Both the position numbers and the translations under genes were made by a program. Below the pieces are notes generated by a model. It was not told where the DNA came from, did not search any database, and saw only the letters and a program-made list of their open reading frames with translations. Of a DNA stretch of 64,000 bases, positions 12,290 to 22,690 are shown one piece after another (position 1 is the stretch's first letter; each line of letters opens with the position of its first letter). The DNA is from Mauremys mutica (lineage: Eukaryota > Chordata > Testudines > Geoemydidae), in contig NC_059087.1 in assembly GCF_020497125.1 (NCBI RefSeq), forward strand, positions 19,315,925 to 19,379,924. Reading direction: 5' to 3'.

Positions 12290-12785
12290 ATCCCTAAAAG
12301 TCTAGAACAATTCGTCTCTTTATCTTGCAGGGTTTCTTAGTACTCTGCCTTGTCTGATGACAGATGCACTTGTGGTGTCCTGAAGCAAGCAGACTTCTAA
12401 GTATTTGAATATTAATCAGCCAGAATAAGATAATCTGCACCTTGAAACTCAACAGGTCCGTGCCAAGTTTCTGCTTAGATCTGTTTCGATCGTCATGTGG
12501 TAGCACTGGTTGCTTTTGATTTTTGTTTCTGAAAGTTTGACATGGGTTGCAAAGACTGTACCATGTCCTCAATTTGACAGCACTTGCTTGGCCAATAGAT
12601 GGCATCTTGAGCTCTCCTTTTACATAGCTCTACTCCCAGATCACTGTCTTGAATAATAGCCAAGATCTCTTTGCTGAGATTTGCCGGTGCTATGATTCCA
12701 GCTCTTGATAAAGAATCAGCAAGTGCTAATTCGTTCACTGGTCTGTGTCTCACGTCCAGCTAATATTTCAGGAGTGTTAACAACC
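12290..12785 (-). pseudogene. Ty3/gypsy pol remnant (RNase H end to integrase Zn domain)
   Basis: Reading leftwards, this encodes the end of an RNase H domain ([15 protein letters not shown]) joined to the integrase HHCC-like region (IIQDS..G..LCKRRAQDAIYWP) typical of Ty3/gypsy elements. Frameshifts and stops break it. Compared with the copy at 63.3-63.8 kb it lacks roughly 230 bp between these motifs. The same deletion is present in the 27.7-kb copy, so those two descend from one deleted ancestor. The shared, uncharacterised stretch 11957-12289 may also belong to the element. At about 12785 the gypsy sequence stops and the V2 3' flank begins, only about 35 bp from the V2 nonamer. Confidence 0.85.
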
Positions 12786-12820
12786 ATCTTGCTATTAAAC
12801 ATTCCCCTTTGATGACAAGA

Positions 12821-12859
12821 GGTTTGTGTCTCACTTCCCCATCTGGCTGTGTCACTGTG
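12821..12859 (-). promoter_or_regulatory. V2 RSS, 23-bp spacer
   Basis: Heptamer CACAGTG (12853-12859), 23-bp spacer, nonamer ACACAAACC (12821-12829, 8 of 9 to consensus). A gypsy remnant ends about 35 bp beyond the nonamer. Confidence 0.95.
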
Positions 12860-13335
12860 AGCAGCGCTACCATCCCGCACCTGACAGTAATAATCAGCCT
12901 CATCCTGCGCCTGGACTCCAGTGATGGTTAACGTGGCCGTGTTCCCGGAGTTGGCACCAGAGAATCGATCGGGGATTCCGGAGGGTCTGTCACTATCATA
13001 ATATATAACAAGCAGTGGGGCGCTGCCAGGTTTCTGTTGGTACCACTGCACACTCTTGCTACCGATGTTGTTTCCTGAACAGGTCAGTTGAGCATTTTGT
13101 CCTTGAGACACAGACACTGAAGGTGGCTGAGTCAGCGCGTACTGGGCGAGAGAACCTGAGACAGGAGGAGAAAACATGGGGATAAAAAAAATCTTTCAAG
13201 AGCTAACAGACCACAGGCTATGCAGGAACCTGAGGAAGAGAAAATCCCCTGAATAAAGAGATGGAGAAAAACTCTCCCGCTTATAATACCTGAGCAGTAA
13301 GTGAGCAGGGTGAGGAGCAGAGGGGCCCAGGACAT
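12860..13335 (-). CDS. IGLV: V-lambda gene V2, group B, open
   Basis: IGLV3-like variable gene. The leader exon (13290-13335) encodes [15 protein letters not shown] and splices at GTATTA. The intron is 134 bp and ends CTCAG. The V exon (12860-13155, 296 nt) reads from [16 protein letters not shown] through [19 protein letters not shown], the short CDR2 of [15 protein letters not shown], and DEADYYC (second Cys codon 12884-12886). Germline CDR3 is QVRDGSAA. No stop or frameshift is present and both splice sites are canonical. FR1 has SQGQ where relatives have SPGQ. Its 3' flank is unusual because a gypsy remnant lies immediately beyond the RSS. Confidence 0.95.
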
Positions 13336-13403
13336 GGTGGGAATCCAGACGAGCTCGGCTTACTGAGGCAAACGGGTCTGTGGCTGGGACCCTCAGAGTC
13401 TCT

Positions 13404-13444
13404 CTTAATCCCCCAGAGCTGGAGAACGGCCCCTTTATGCAAAT
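13404..13444 (-). promoter_or_regulatory. V2 promoter with perfect octamer
   Basis: Perfect light-chain octamer ATTTGCAT on the minus strand (13437-13444), the binding site for Oct-1/Oct-2. A TATA-like ATTAAG lies at 13404-13409. The octamer is about 100 bp upstream of the leader ATG. Confidence 0.85.
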
Positions 13445-13588
13445 CTGCTCCCTGCTCACTGGCTGCTGCTGCCTTTCACTCCCCAAGAGCAAAGGGACCC
13501 AGGGGAGAGCCTCTCTGCATAAATCCCCTCAGACACCTATGTAGGGAAGGGCTGCTTTGTTTTTCATTGGCAAGGAGAAAGTCTAGGC

Positions 13589-13889
13589 CAGGAGTCGGCA
13601 ACCTTCCAGAAGTGCTGTACCAAGTCTTCATTTATTCACTCTAATTTAAGGTTTTGTGTGTCAGTAATTTTTTAGAAGGTCTCTTTCTATGAGTCTATAG
13701 TACATAACTAAACTATTGTTGTATGTAAAGTAAATAAGGTTTTTAAAATATTTAAGAAGCTTTATTTAAAATTAAATTAAAATGCAGAGCCCCGCCGGAG
13801 TGGTGGCCAGGACCCAGGCAGTGTGAGTGCCACTGAAAATCAGCTCACGTGCCGCCTTTGGCACGCATGCCATAGGTTGCCTACCCCTG
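13589..13889. mobile_element. hAT-like MITE, 301 bp
   Basis: Starts CAGGAGTCGGCAACC and ends GGTTGCCTACCCCTG, giving matching inverted termini. It is flanked by an 8-bp target duplication (GTCTAGGC 13581-13588, GTCTAGGT 13890-13897), the hAT length. It is AT-rich inside and has no transposase frame. The same insertion with the same target site is at 45198-45498, so it predates the V2/V9 duplication. Confidence 0.88.
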
Positions 13890-14198
13890 GTCTAGGTCGT
13901 CCCAGAGGTGAGGAGCTCCCAATGGGGTTGGTCTGCTCAGAAAGTCAAGTGCAGCCCCCTCTCCCCAGAAGTCTCCAATTTTATCTGCCTGGGACCTCAA
14001 AGAAAACTGTGGTTTCTTTTCATGCCCCCAGGCCACAGTTGTTTTCAGTCATGCCACCATTTTCAGTCATTGCAGGAAGAAATCCTGTCCAGTTTTGGGG
14101 TGATCATTTCTGGGGTGCTGGCTGGGTGGGTGCTGTTGTACGACGTCTGGTGTTTGGGGCTGGTTACAGAGGGGGGGCTGGATGGGGTGGGTGCTGTT

Positions 14199-14320
14199 TA
14201 GGGTGACCAGACAGCAAATGTGAAAAATTGGGATGGGGTGGGGTGTAATAGGAGCCTATATAAGAAAAAGACCCAAAAATTGGGACTGTCCCTATAAAGT
14301 CTGGACATCTGGTCATCCTA
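14199..14320. mobile_element. hAT-like MITE, 122 bp
   Basis: Ends are TAGGGTGACCAG and CTGGTCATCCTA, nearly perfect 12-bp inverted repeats. Flanking 8-bp direct repeats GTGCTGTT (14191-14198, 14321-14328) are identical, the hAT hallmark. It is paralogous to 45807-45928. Confidence 0.9.
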
Positions 14321-14328
14321 GTGCTGTT

Positions 14329-15665
14329 GCATGGGGACTGTTGTTGGGGCTGGGTACGGAGTGAGGACTGGATGGGCGGTTGCTGTTGGATGGGGACTGG
14401 TGTTGGGGCTGGTTACGGAGCGGGGGGTAGATGAGGGCAGTTGATATTTGCCGACCTTACATCAATCCCCTGGTGCGCAGGACTGTCCCGATTTGACGCA
14501 CAAACTCCCTATTCCACGGGGTGGCTGGGCCTGGCTCCTCACTCTGGGAACTGGAACCTGGCCCCTAGTGAGCGGGTCACAGCCCTGCTCGGGTCTGGCC
14601 CGGCCGCCCCACGGGAATGAGGGAGGAGCTGCTGGTTCGTCTTTTCTTTGTACCTTTCAGCCGTCGTGCCAAGTGCGATGGCCCCGTTTATTCCTGGCAG
14701 CCCTCGCACAGCGTCCTTTGTTATTGCGCAGAGTGTGAGTGTTTGTGGGCTGGAGCCGGAGGGGTCTGGTGCTGGGCGCTGACAGCCCCTGACTCTGAGT
14801 GTGTGGCACACGCACCTCACCCAACACCCAGGGCTGGTGCACACCGGCCCTCACAGCCACTCCCTGCAGTGGGGTCGGCTCCCACTGATTGATATCGTCC
14901 CCTAGTGGCCAGCGTCTCACTTGCCATGATCCCGTCCCTGACTCTCCAGGGCTGTAGGTAACATCGCCTGCCAGTCCCTTCCAGCTTTCACCCTCTTCCT
15001 GCCCCAGGGACCAGGGAGCAGAGGGGGCGGCTGGAGAGTTGGAATCCAAACAAGGTTCTCTAGGGTCCCTTGTCCAGATGATGTGAGCGCTGCTGGGGAA
15101 TAAAAAGCCCCAAAGCCCAGAGATCTCTCTAGCCCAGCAGTGTATAGCCCGACTAGCTCCAGTACTAGCTCCAGTACTAGATCCAGTACTGTGAGGGTGA
15201 AGAGCACCCCCTGGTGGTCAGTGCTGCTGTTACTAAGATTATTCTGACGGGGGTTTCACAAAAGCTAGAGACCCTCCATGCTGAGCTCATCACAAAGCAG
15301 GCCCCTACTCACTGTCTCTCACAACTGCAGGGAACATCACATACAGTTGTTTCCAGCATTCATGTTGTTCCTTTTCAGGGTGTTCTTCTCTGTACTGGCT
15401 GCACTGATCACGGCATCAGGCTGGTCACACCTTTAGAAGGGATTACCCAGATATTTCAGAAATTGCCCCTGCCTAGATTAAGACAAATGCAACCCAAGCT
15501 AGGGAAGTCACCTCCTCCTAGCTGCTTTGCTATTGTTGCCTCTTCCCGTGATACTAATGGCCTGTTCTGACCTCAGGGGCACCCGGTGTGAGCGGTAGCG
15601 GATGCTGGGGCAGTGCAGGCCAGCTCTCCATTCGAGGGTCGAGCAGTGACGTGCACTCCCAGTAT
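14329..15665. other. Spacer of V2 unit, no gene recognised
   Basis: Contains a phrase around 15185-15560 (GAGCACCCCCTGGTGG onward) that recurs at 23.65, 46.80 and 58.95 kb and in diverged form near 37.1 kb. The recurring open frames have no recognisable domain and follow the duplications. Between 15.15 and 15.19 kb a short unit of about 13 bp (CTCCAGTACTAG) is tandemly repeated three times. Confidence 0.6.
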
Positions 15666-15787
15666 TAGAGTTGCCAATTTTGGTTAGCTGTATTCGTGGA
15701 GTTTTCATCCCATGTTATAATCTTTATTAAAGATTAATCTTTAGCTCCTCGAGAAATTAGAAAAATCCTGGAGGGTTAGTAGCCCTA
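15666..15787. mobile_element. Short inverted-ended repeat (MITE-like)
   Basis: Begins TAGAGTTGCCAA and ends TTAGTAGCCCTA, roughly inverted, with an inner near-palindrome around AATCTTTATTAAAGATTAATC. Homologues lie at 24125-24246, 47280-47401 and 59420-59541, one per duplicated unit. I see no clear target duplication, so the class is uncertain. Confidence 0.6.
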
Positions 15788-16230
15788 CCAGGTACGTTCT
15801 GAGCGGAATTTCTATCATTCCCATATACATCAGTCAGAATGTCATTCCTGGGTAGGCTGATGCTTCCCTGTGAATATTTAAGCAAACAGCCCTGCTGCAT
15901 CACCTGGCCCAGGGGCCTGTCTTACACTGGAAATTTCAGCATCTCCCTTCCCCTTCTTTGCTGCAGGCCTTTGGCAAGATCTCTGGGGCCCTGAATAGGG
16001 ATGTCTCAGGAGGGTGTTACCAGAGTGGCAGCTTTCTCTGCCCACTCTGAGGCTGAAGGGGCTGGAGACCCTTAGTCAGCAGAGAGTTCCTGCCCTGCAC
16101 AAGGAAATGGAGGAGAGAGACTGGACTGAGCAGTTCACACGGTCCATGGAGTGAGCTGGGACAAGTTGTCATCCCCTCTTCCCTGAGTAAAGAGAGAGAA
16201 TGTGGAGGGGGAAGGGTGGAGCTCTTAGAA

Positions 16231-16455
16231 TTCACCAATCGATTACAATTCTCTGAGAGTGTCAACAAGCATGAGGACCAGGGTGATCCAGTGGACATAA
16301 TGTACTTGGACTTTCAGAAAGCCTTTGATAAGGGCTCACCCCAAAGGCTCTTAAGCAAAGCAAGTCATGAGATAAGAGGGAAGGTCCTTGCATGGAACAG
16401 TAACTGCTTAAAAGATAGGAAACAAAGAGGAGGAAGAAATGGTCCGTTTTCAGAG
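16231..16455 (+). pseudogene. CR1 LINE RT fragment
   Basis: Encodes the start of a CR1 reverse transcriptase palm: GDPVDIMYLDFQKAFDK contains the first catalytic Asp motif, followed by LKDRKQR. It is truncated on both sides and opens into unrelated sequence at about 16455. Homologous pieces lie at 24.69, 47.85 and 60.23 kb. Confidence 0.85.
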
Positions 16456-16727
16456 TGCGAAGAGGGAGATATCTTTCGCCTGTGTGAGAGGGATGAAAAC
16501 AGCTGAATACTGATCTGTGCCTATTAAGTAACTCCCATCTGTCTCAAGTGGTCATTTCAGCCCTGTTTCAACCTCTGCTGATCCTCTGGCTCAGCTCTGT
16601 GCTATCTGCATTGCTGGGCAGGCAGGGCAGGTCTGTGGGGTGTCAGTGGTTGCCGTGGCGTGTATGTCGTGCAGGAAAGCAGCACCCTTCAGTCTGGGGC
16701 TGAATAAAGAGGTTTGCATAAGTTATT

Positions 16728-17784
16728 GTGAAGTTGTTAATCACGTTCGATCTCCATCCCAGAATGGCCCCACCAGGGAGCAGAGACGGGCAGGTACCCA
16801 CCAGCGGCAGCACTGAGCCTGCCCCAGCAGGAGGGGTGAGCGGCAGTGCTCAGGGGACAGGACTTGGAGCCGGGAACTCTGCAGTTCTAGTCCCAGCTCC
16901 TGCACCGACTGGACAGTGATGGAAGCAGCAGATGGAAGCAGCAGAGGTGCATTCTGGGACTTCTTGTTTTAAGCCGGGAGCAGTGAACCCAGCCCAGTGC
17001 ATTCACACTGCCTCCCTCCCTCTGGTGTCGGGGCTGCGCTAACTAACCTTTGCCCTCGCTCTTGGCTCTGAGTGTTTGGCGCTGCTCTGTGCAGCCAGAG
17101 CCCTCCTGCTCCTGCGCGTTTCACCTCAGAAATCAGCCCTTTAACGTTCCCGTTACTCAGAGACTGAGGCTCTTCTCCTTCCTGCTGGTGCCACGTGGGG
17201 GCTTGTCACAGGCCTTGGCCCTGCTCACAGGCAGGCTATTGTGCAGGATCTCAGGAGGCTGGGAGGGGTCTGAGTTCTCCTGGGTGCAGGGCACAGGTGC
17301 CCCCAAGGCCCATGGGGTTGGAGAGTGGGGAAAAGTGAGCTCTGGCTGCCGGCTCCAGGAGCCTGACACTCAAATGATCTTCTCCAGTGCCAGGGTCCAT
17401 CCCCCGTTCCCACTGCGGGGAAGTGTGTGTGTGTGTGTCGCTGTCTAGACAAAGCTGTGAGGAGAAGAGAACTTGTCTGACTTTGGCAGTAGAAGTTTGG
17501 AGATCAGTGTCCAGCCTTGGACTGTTACCAGGTGCGGGGCGTCCTCATTCCTGGGGGTATCAGAGAAGAGGTGAAATGAGAGCACTGACACGGAGCCAGG
17601 CACTGGGTGCGAGTCCAGTTTGTCCTTTTAACAGGAACAGGGATGAGATCCCCTCGCTCTCTGAATTGTCCTTTAGAGCTCTGTGCATTGGGTGAGATTG
17701 TTCACAAGGGTTATGAGGGAGACGCAGCGTGGTCCCAGTCTGTGCCTAGAGGGATTTCTGGGCAGATTAAATATACCTGCTCCC
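16728..17784. other. Spacer between CR1 fragment and V3
   Basis: Shared with 43.33-44.36 and 52.06-52.85 kb, and in part with 29.50-29.66 kb. It contains a short GT run near 17424-17438. No exon was recognised, and its open frames are not conserved as protein. Confidence 0.6.
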
Positions 17785-17975
17785 AGGGGCGGCTCTAGCA
17801 ATTTTGCCACCCCAAGCACGGCGGCACGCCGCAGAGGGCACTCTGGCGGTCGCTGGTCCCGCGGCTCCGGTGGACCTCCTGCAGACGGGAAGGTCCACCG
17901 GAGCCGCCTGCCGCCCTCCCGGCGACCGGCAGAACGCCCCCTATGGCATGCCGCCTCAAGCATGCGCTTGGCTCC
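17785..17975. mobile_element. GC-rich hAT-like MITE next to V3
   Basis: A CpG-rich 191-bp insertion starting AGGGGCGGCTCTAGC. It is bounded by an 8-bp direct repeat CTGCTCCC (17777-17784 and 17976-17983). The uninterrupted site is visible beside V9 and V12 (ATACCTGCTCCCCCACC). It is absent from the V12 copy, so it inserted after the cassette duplicated. It lies about 80 bp from the V3 nonamer. Confidence 0.85.
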
Positions 17976-18053
17976 CTGCTCCCACACCTCTGAAATGGCC
18001 CCTCACGCTGTCACAGGACGAGTGCTATTAAACGTTCCCCTTTGCTGACAAGA

Positions 18054-18092
18054 GGTTTGTGTCTCACTTCCCCATCTGGCTGTGTCACTGTG
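18054..18092 (-). promoter_or_regulatory. V3 RSS, 23-bp spacer
   Basis: Heptamer CACAGTG (18086-18092), 23-bp spacer, nonamer ACACAAACC (18054-18062). Confidence 0.95.
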
Positions 18093-18568
18093 AGCAGTGC
18101 CACTGTCCAGCACCTGACAGTAATAATCAGCCTCGTCCTGCGCCTGGACTCCAGTGATGGTTAACATGGCCGTGTTACCGGAGTTGGCACCAGAGAATCG
18201 ATCAGGGATTCCGGAGGGTCTGCTGCTATCACGATATATAATGAGTACGGGGGCGCTGCCAGGTTTCTGTTGGTACCAGTGCACGTACTTGTCCCCAATG
18301 TTGTTTCCTGAACAGGTCAGTTGAGCATTTTGCCCTGGAGACACAGACACTGAAGGCGGCTGAGTCAGCACGTACTGGGCGAGAGAACCTGAGACAGGAG
18401 GAGAAAACATGGGTATAAAATCAATCTTTCAAGAGCGAACAGACCACAGGCTGTGCAGGAACCTGAGGAAGAGAAAATCCCCTGAATAAAGTGATGGAGA
18501 AAAACTCTCCCGCTTATAATACCTGAGCAGTAAGTGAGCAGTGTGAGGAACAGAGGGGCCCAGGCCAT
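18093..18568 (-). CDS. IGLV: V-lambda gene V3, group B, open
   Basis: IGLV3-like gene. Leader exon 18523-18568 encodes [15 protein letters not shown]. The intron is 134 bp with donor GTATTA and acceptor CTCAG. The V exon (18093-18388) runs through [22 protein letters not shown]2 [15 protein letters not shown] and DEADYYC. Germline CDR3 is QVLDSGTA, the same length as V2. One unusual residue is Met in AMLTITG where relatives have Thr (ATLTITG). The paralogue V12 carries a CDR3 two codons longer, so CDR3 length changed after duplication. No inactivating change is seen. Confidence 0.95.
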
Positions 18569-18637
18569 GGTGGGAATCCAGACGAGCTCGGCTTCCTGAA
18601 GCAAACGGGTCTGTGGCTGGGACCCTCCGATTCTCTC

Positions 18638-18677
18638 TTAAACCCCCAGATCTGGAGAACGGCCCCTTCATGCAAAT
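18638..18677 (-). promoter_or_regulatory. V3 promoter with perfect octamer
   Basis: ATTTGCAT on the minus strand at 18670-18677 and a TATA-like TTTAAG at 18638-18643. Confidence 0.85.
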
Positions 18678-20112
18678 CAGCTCCCTGCTCACTGGCTGCT
18701 GCTGCCTTTCACTCCCCAAGAGCAAAGGGACCCAGGGGAGAGCGTCTCTGCAAAAATGCTCTTATTTAGACACCTACGTAGGGCAGGACTGCTTTGCTTT
18801 TCATTGGCATGGAGAAAGTCAAGTGCAAACCCATCACCCCAGAAGTCTCCAATTTTATCTGCCCGAGACCTCAAATTAAACTGTGGTTTCTTCTCATGCC
18901 CCTAGGGCACAATTGTTTTCAGAGTTATGCCACCATTTTTGGTTGTTGCAGGAAGAAATCATGGCCAGTTTTGGGGTGATCATTTCTGGGGTGCAGGATG
19001 GGGGGTGTGCTGTTGGATGGGGACGGGTGTTGGCATTGGTTGAGGAGTGGGCGCTTGATTGGGGAAGAGGCAGGGAGGCAAAACCACCCTGAGCTCCTGC
19101 ACCGCGCTTTACCCTGCGCTTTGAAGCATTGCCGGACAGTGTAGAAATTGAACGTCACCACCTTAGAGCCCCCAAACTCAGAACCGAGGAACTGTAAAAT
19201 TCCCCATAGTTCAGCTGTAATAACAATATTCTGGAAGAGCCTCTCTGTCTTTTGAAGCCTCGTGCTGCACCAAGTAGGGATTCCCAACAAACCCTCTTTC
19301 TGGGGTGAGATTCCCCCCGTGAAGCTCTCGATCCCTGCTCTGCACAACCCCAGTATGGCAGGAGCACATTGACAAACTTCTGGACACTTGGCAACGGCAT
19401 CACTGCCGTGTTTACCCCACTCCCCTGAGGATTCGATTCAGAAGTAGAGAAACTGATGGGCTGCTGAGGAACCTGGCCACCTCTCTGGAAGCAGGGGTGA
19501 GGCACCGGCTCTCCCTTTCCTCATGACCCCCTGGGGTTCTCCGTAGCAATGCCGGCTTGGCTGGGGCAGGAGCCAGCCATGCGAGAGCTGTCTGCTGGGG
19601 GACTTTCCAATGCTCAGAATGGGCCTCTCAACTCACTGGAGCATGGAGCCCTGTCTGCAGAGTGGTGGAGCCTGTGCCAGGGAAGGGAAGACTCAGCACT
19701 TACGCGTCCCAGCACAGGACTCTGCATGTGGACAGCAACCCCATCAGAGCTATGCTGAGATGGCATCAGCCAGAGCCCCAAAACACAGAGTGCTCAGGTG
19801 GGGTGGTGCTGGTGAGGGCCCCAAAGTGCAGTAAGTTCTCAGGGTTAAGACGTGTGAGGCAGGTCACAGTCTTGGAACTACTGATTCAGGCTCTCTGCAG
19901 ACTCAGGCAGGCATGAGGGACACTGCTGTCACACTTCAAGATTTTCTTAACAACCCATAATAATTTCTTGTAATGCAGGCTGAGATTCTGATCTCATCCC
20001 AAGAGTCAGGACCCTGTCCCTGGGCATATAGACAGTAGTTGTGTGATACGCTATAGGCAGAGACCTAGCAGCATGCACAGGCCCCTGTGGAACACAGGTT
20101 GGGGATGGGAAG
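18678..20112. other. Spacer between V3 and V4
   Basis: Paralogous to 53.55-54.93 kb, and partly to 48.2-48.7 kb (phrase GGCATCACTGCCGTGTTTAC). No gene recognised. Confidence 0.6.
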
Positions 20113-20516
20113 GCCACTCCACGCAGCACAGTTGAAGCGAGCAGGGACCCCAGAGCCCTGGCCCTTGCTGGAACCTGATTTGTAATACAGCAGGTCTCGT
20201 GGAGAATTCCCAGGTTTCTGTTGTACCAGGACACATATTAGCCACTGATGCTGGTCCCACTGCTCATGGTGCAGGAGAGTTTCACGGTGTTTCCTGGGGA
20301 CACTGACACTGAGGGCGGCTGAGTCAGCACAGGCTGCGAGCTGGAAACTGGAAAAATAGTGGAGAAGCCTGTGAACCCCACGGTGTCCGTCCCCGGCCGC
20401 TAGTGACACAGTTTGCGAATTGGCTCCAGCAGCAACCTCAATGTGTATTGACCCCACTCCCCCTGTTCTCACCTGTACCACGTCCCCAGCAGGAGGATGA
20501 GGGGAGCCCAGAGCAT
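20113..20516 (-). pseudogene. IGLV: V-lambda pseudogene V4, group A
   Basis: Several lesions are visible. The leader exon (20473-20516) is 44 nt instead of 46, a 2-nt loss near the donor that shifts the frame. The V exon starts at 20347 and keeps QPPSVSVS and the LSC framework. CDR1 contains a TAA stop (in the plus strand ACATATTAGCCAC). A small deletion damages the WYQQ codons. About 30 codons of FR3 are missing, so the residues after VPARF run directly into a CAAW remnant. A second deletion removes the RSS. It cannot rearrange. The V13 copy shares the stop and both large deletions but not the leader or WYQQ defects. Confidence 0.92.
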
Positions 20517-20586
20517 GGTGGAGAGATTTCAGGCCCTTTGAGGGTAAAAAGCTGGATCCACTGAGAATGTCCACCACCATCGTCCC

Positions 20587-20639
20587 CTTATATTGATCCT
20601 CTTCGGTGAGAAGCATCCAAGCTCCACCTTCATGCTAAT
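20587..20639 (-). promoter_or_regulatory. V4 promoter remnant
   Basis: TATA-like TATAAG at 20587-20592 and octamer-like ATTAGCAT (one mismatch) at 20632-20639, retained upstream of a dead gene. Confidence 0.6.
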
Positions 20640-22353
20640 CTGTTCCTGTCTAATGGGACCTAATGATCACAGGGAAAGAGTCATGTGTGAGAATAACCCA
20701 CCTTTGGTGAGGGTCTCTTGCCTCATAAGGTTCCTATTTCAGTTGCACTCTGAATGTGACCAATGTCACGCCCAGAGCGTTTTATAGTCAGTGCAGCCTG
20801 ATGCTGCTATGAGCTGAGCTGTCCCCGCCATGGGAGGGAAGGGACGTCACTGAAGATTCATGACACCCAATAAGGCTTCTCTTATGACATGGATACATGC
20901 TAAAGGCAATCAGTGTATTGGACTGATGATGCTTCATGTGAAACTTGCATAGAGACCATCCCAAATGCTCCTCCAATGTGCTGTCTCTGACTGTCCCGTG
21001 GTATAAGCCACTTACACCTGTCTGGAATGGTCATTTCAGCCTGGTTCCCATGGAGACTGATCATATGGCTTTGCTCTGTGATATTTGCATTCCTGGGCAG
21101 GCAGATAAGCTCTGTGGGGTGTCAGTGGTTGCTGTCCAATGCACGTAGTGCACTAAAGCTGCACCAGGCAGTCTCCAGTTTGGGGCTGAACGAGGTTTGC
21201 AGACGTTATGGTAACATTGTTAATAATATTCGATCTCCCTTCCCAGAACGGCCACGCCAGGGAGCAGAGCCGGGCAGGTACCCACCTCCGCAGCACTGAG
21301 CTGCCCCAGAGGAGGGGTGAGAGCTAGTGCTCAGGGACGAGACTCAGAGCCGGGAACTCTGGTGTTCTAGTCCCAGCTCCTGCACTGACTCCTTGCAGGG
21401 CCTAGGCCAGGTTACATGATCTTCCTGGTTCCTGTTCCTCTCGGCGGTAACTCCACTGAGACAGCGGGTCCTGTCACTTACTGGAACAGCTCAGGGAGAG
21501 GGTGAGTTTGGGTAACAGCCTTACTCTGTTAGCCAATAGCAGGGGCACAGAGTCCCTGCCCTCTCATTCCCAGGTGCTCTGGCTCCTCCGCAGCAAAGCA
21601 GCAGAGAAGAGAGAAGAGAGATCTGACGAGTGCCCGTCTCGACATGGGATCTTGGTAACACCAACTAACACCCTCTGTTTCTCTCCCTGTGTGAGAGCCT
21701 GGCCCAGCTCTGTGCGCTCAGTGACTGCTCCTGGGCTTGTTAGTTCTCTGTCAGAAATCAGCTCTTTAAAGCTGTGCTCAGTGGTGGGGGGCTCGTGTCT
21801 TTGCTGTGGACCAGGTGGTGGCTTTGCACTGGCCGCAGCCCAGCTCACCCAGAGCCGTTGTGCTGGTGCTCGGACGGCCGGGAATGCTCGGAGCGTGCGT
21901 GAGGGGTGGCTTTTATTTGGAGGAGGCAGCTGCTCCCAAACCCAGCGTGTCCTGGAGAAGGCAGAGCGGTCAAGAGTGACCTCCTGCGTCTGGCTCCCTG
22001 CCATCTCCAGGGCAGGTCAATCCCCCTATTCTCACTGAGCAGCTCTCACCACTACGGGGAAGTGCGTCTATTGGTTTCTAGACAACGCTGGAAGGAGAAG
22101 AGAACTTGTCTAACGTTGGAAGTTTGGAGATCGGAGTCCAGCCTTGGCCTGTTATCGGGTGACGGGCGTCCTCATTCCGTGGCACAACAGAAGAGGTGGC
22201 AGAGTTCAGAGCTGTAACACAGAGCCAGGGGTGGATCTAATTCCGGTTTCTCCCTGTAACAAGATTGAAGAGGAGACCCCATTGCTCCCTGCTTTGGATG
22301 CCCTGGGTGAAATCTTGGGGTTTTGCCAGTGACTTCAATGGGGTCAGAATGCT
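20640..22353. other. Spacer between V4 and V5
   Basis: Nearly identical to 55465-57150 by eye. No exon, RNA gene or mobile element recognised in it. Confidence 0.6.
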
Positions 22354-22581
22354 GCTGGGTCAGCACATACTGGGCGAGAGAACCTGCAAGAGGAGGAGAA
22401 AATATGGGGATAAAATCAGGATGATTAAAGCTCGGGGTCAACAGCCTGGGGAACCAATGGGAGAAATGGCTTTAAAATCAAAGTCCCTTTTTGATTGAAC
22501 GACTGAGAGAAGCCCCCCCTGCCCCATCACCACACCTGAGCAGTAAGTGAGCAGCGCGAGGAGCAGAGGGGCCCAGGCCAT
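22354..22581 (-). pseudogene. IGLV: V-lambda pseudogene V5, subgroup B', truncated
   Basis: The leader exon (22536-22581) is intact, encoding [15 protein letters not shown] with a GTGTGG donor, and the 152-bp intron is normal. The V exon starts at 22383 but only about 30 nt (SLAQYVLTQ) remain. It then runs into sequence that in the V14 unit lies about 0.48 kb further downstream (the phrase GACTTCAATGGGG). So a deletion removed the rest of the V exon and the RSS. Because V14, its paralogue, is complete, the deletion followed the cassette duplication. Confidence 0.92.
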
Positions 22582-22649
22582 GGTGGGAATCCAGATGATC
22601 TCGGCTTCCTGAGGCAAACGGGTCTGTGGCTGGGACCCTCCAATTCTCT

Positions 22650-22690
22650 CTTAAACCCCCAGAGCTGGAGAACAGCCCCTTCATGCAAAT
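22650..22690 (-). promoter_or_regulatory. V5 promoter with perfect octamer
   Basis: ATTTGCAT at 22683-22690 (minus) and TTTAAG at 22650-22655. The promoter survives upstream of a truncated gene. Confidence 0.8.

Larger units (their letters stand above)
9332..12785. repeat. V1 cassette, duplicated at V6 and V15
   Basis: The block from the CR1 tail through V1 and its upstream flank is repeated at about 25.19-27.95 kb (V6) and 60.72-62.95 kb (V15). Colinear landmarks include the CR1 tail, the purine-rich spacer, the V gene, and the upstream phrase GATTTGACTATTCGTG. The V6 copy lacks about 0.65 kb that V1 keeps (11.05-11.70 kb). The V1 and V6 copies then share a further stretch leading into a Ty3/gypsy remnant. 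The V15 copy enters the gypsy element at a different point. Confidence 0.85.
12786..16455. repeat. V2 unit, duplicated as the V9 unit
   Basis: Colinear with about 44394-48075 at a nearly constant offset of 31.6 kb. Shared landmarks are V2/V9, two hAT MITEs with identical target duplications, the 14.4-15.6 kb spacer, a small inverted-ended repeat and a CR1 RT fragment. Parts of this spacer also recur at 22.7-24.9 and 58.0-60.5 kb. Confidence 0.88.

Noticed and set aside
14448..15049. Open frames on both strands repeated at 46.1-46.9 kb
   Set aside because: They recur only because the whole V2/V9 block is duplicated. No domain, start context or splice signals support them.
21502..22038. 178-codon open frame, near-identical copy at 56327-56848
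   Set aside because: Copy 2 differs by a small in-frame deletion and the two lie in a recently duplicated non-coding spacer. Composition is GC-driven and no motif is seen.
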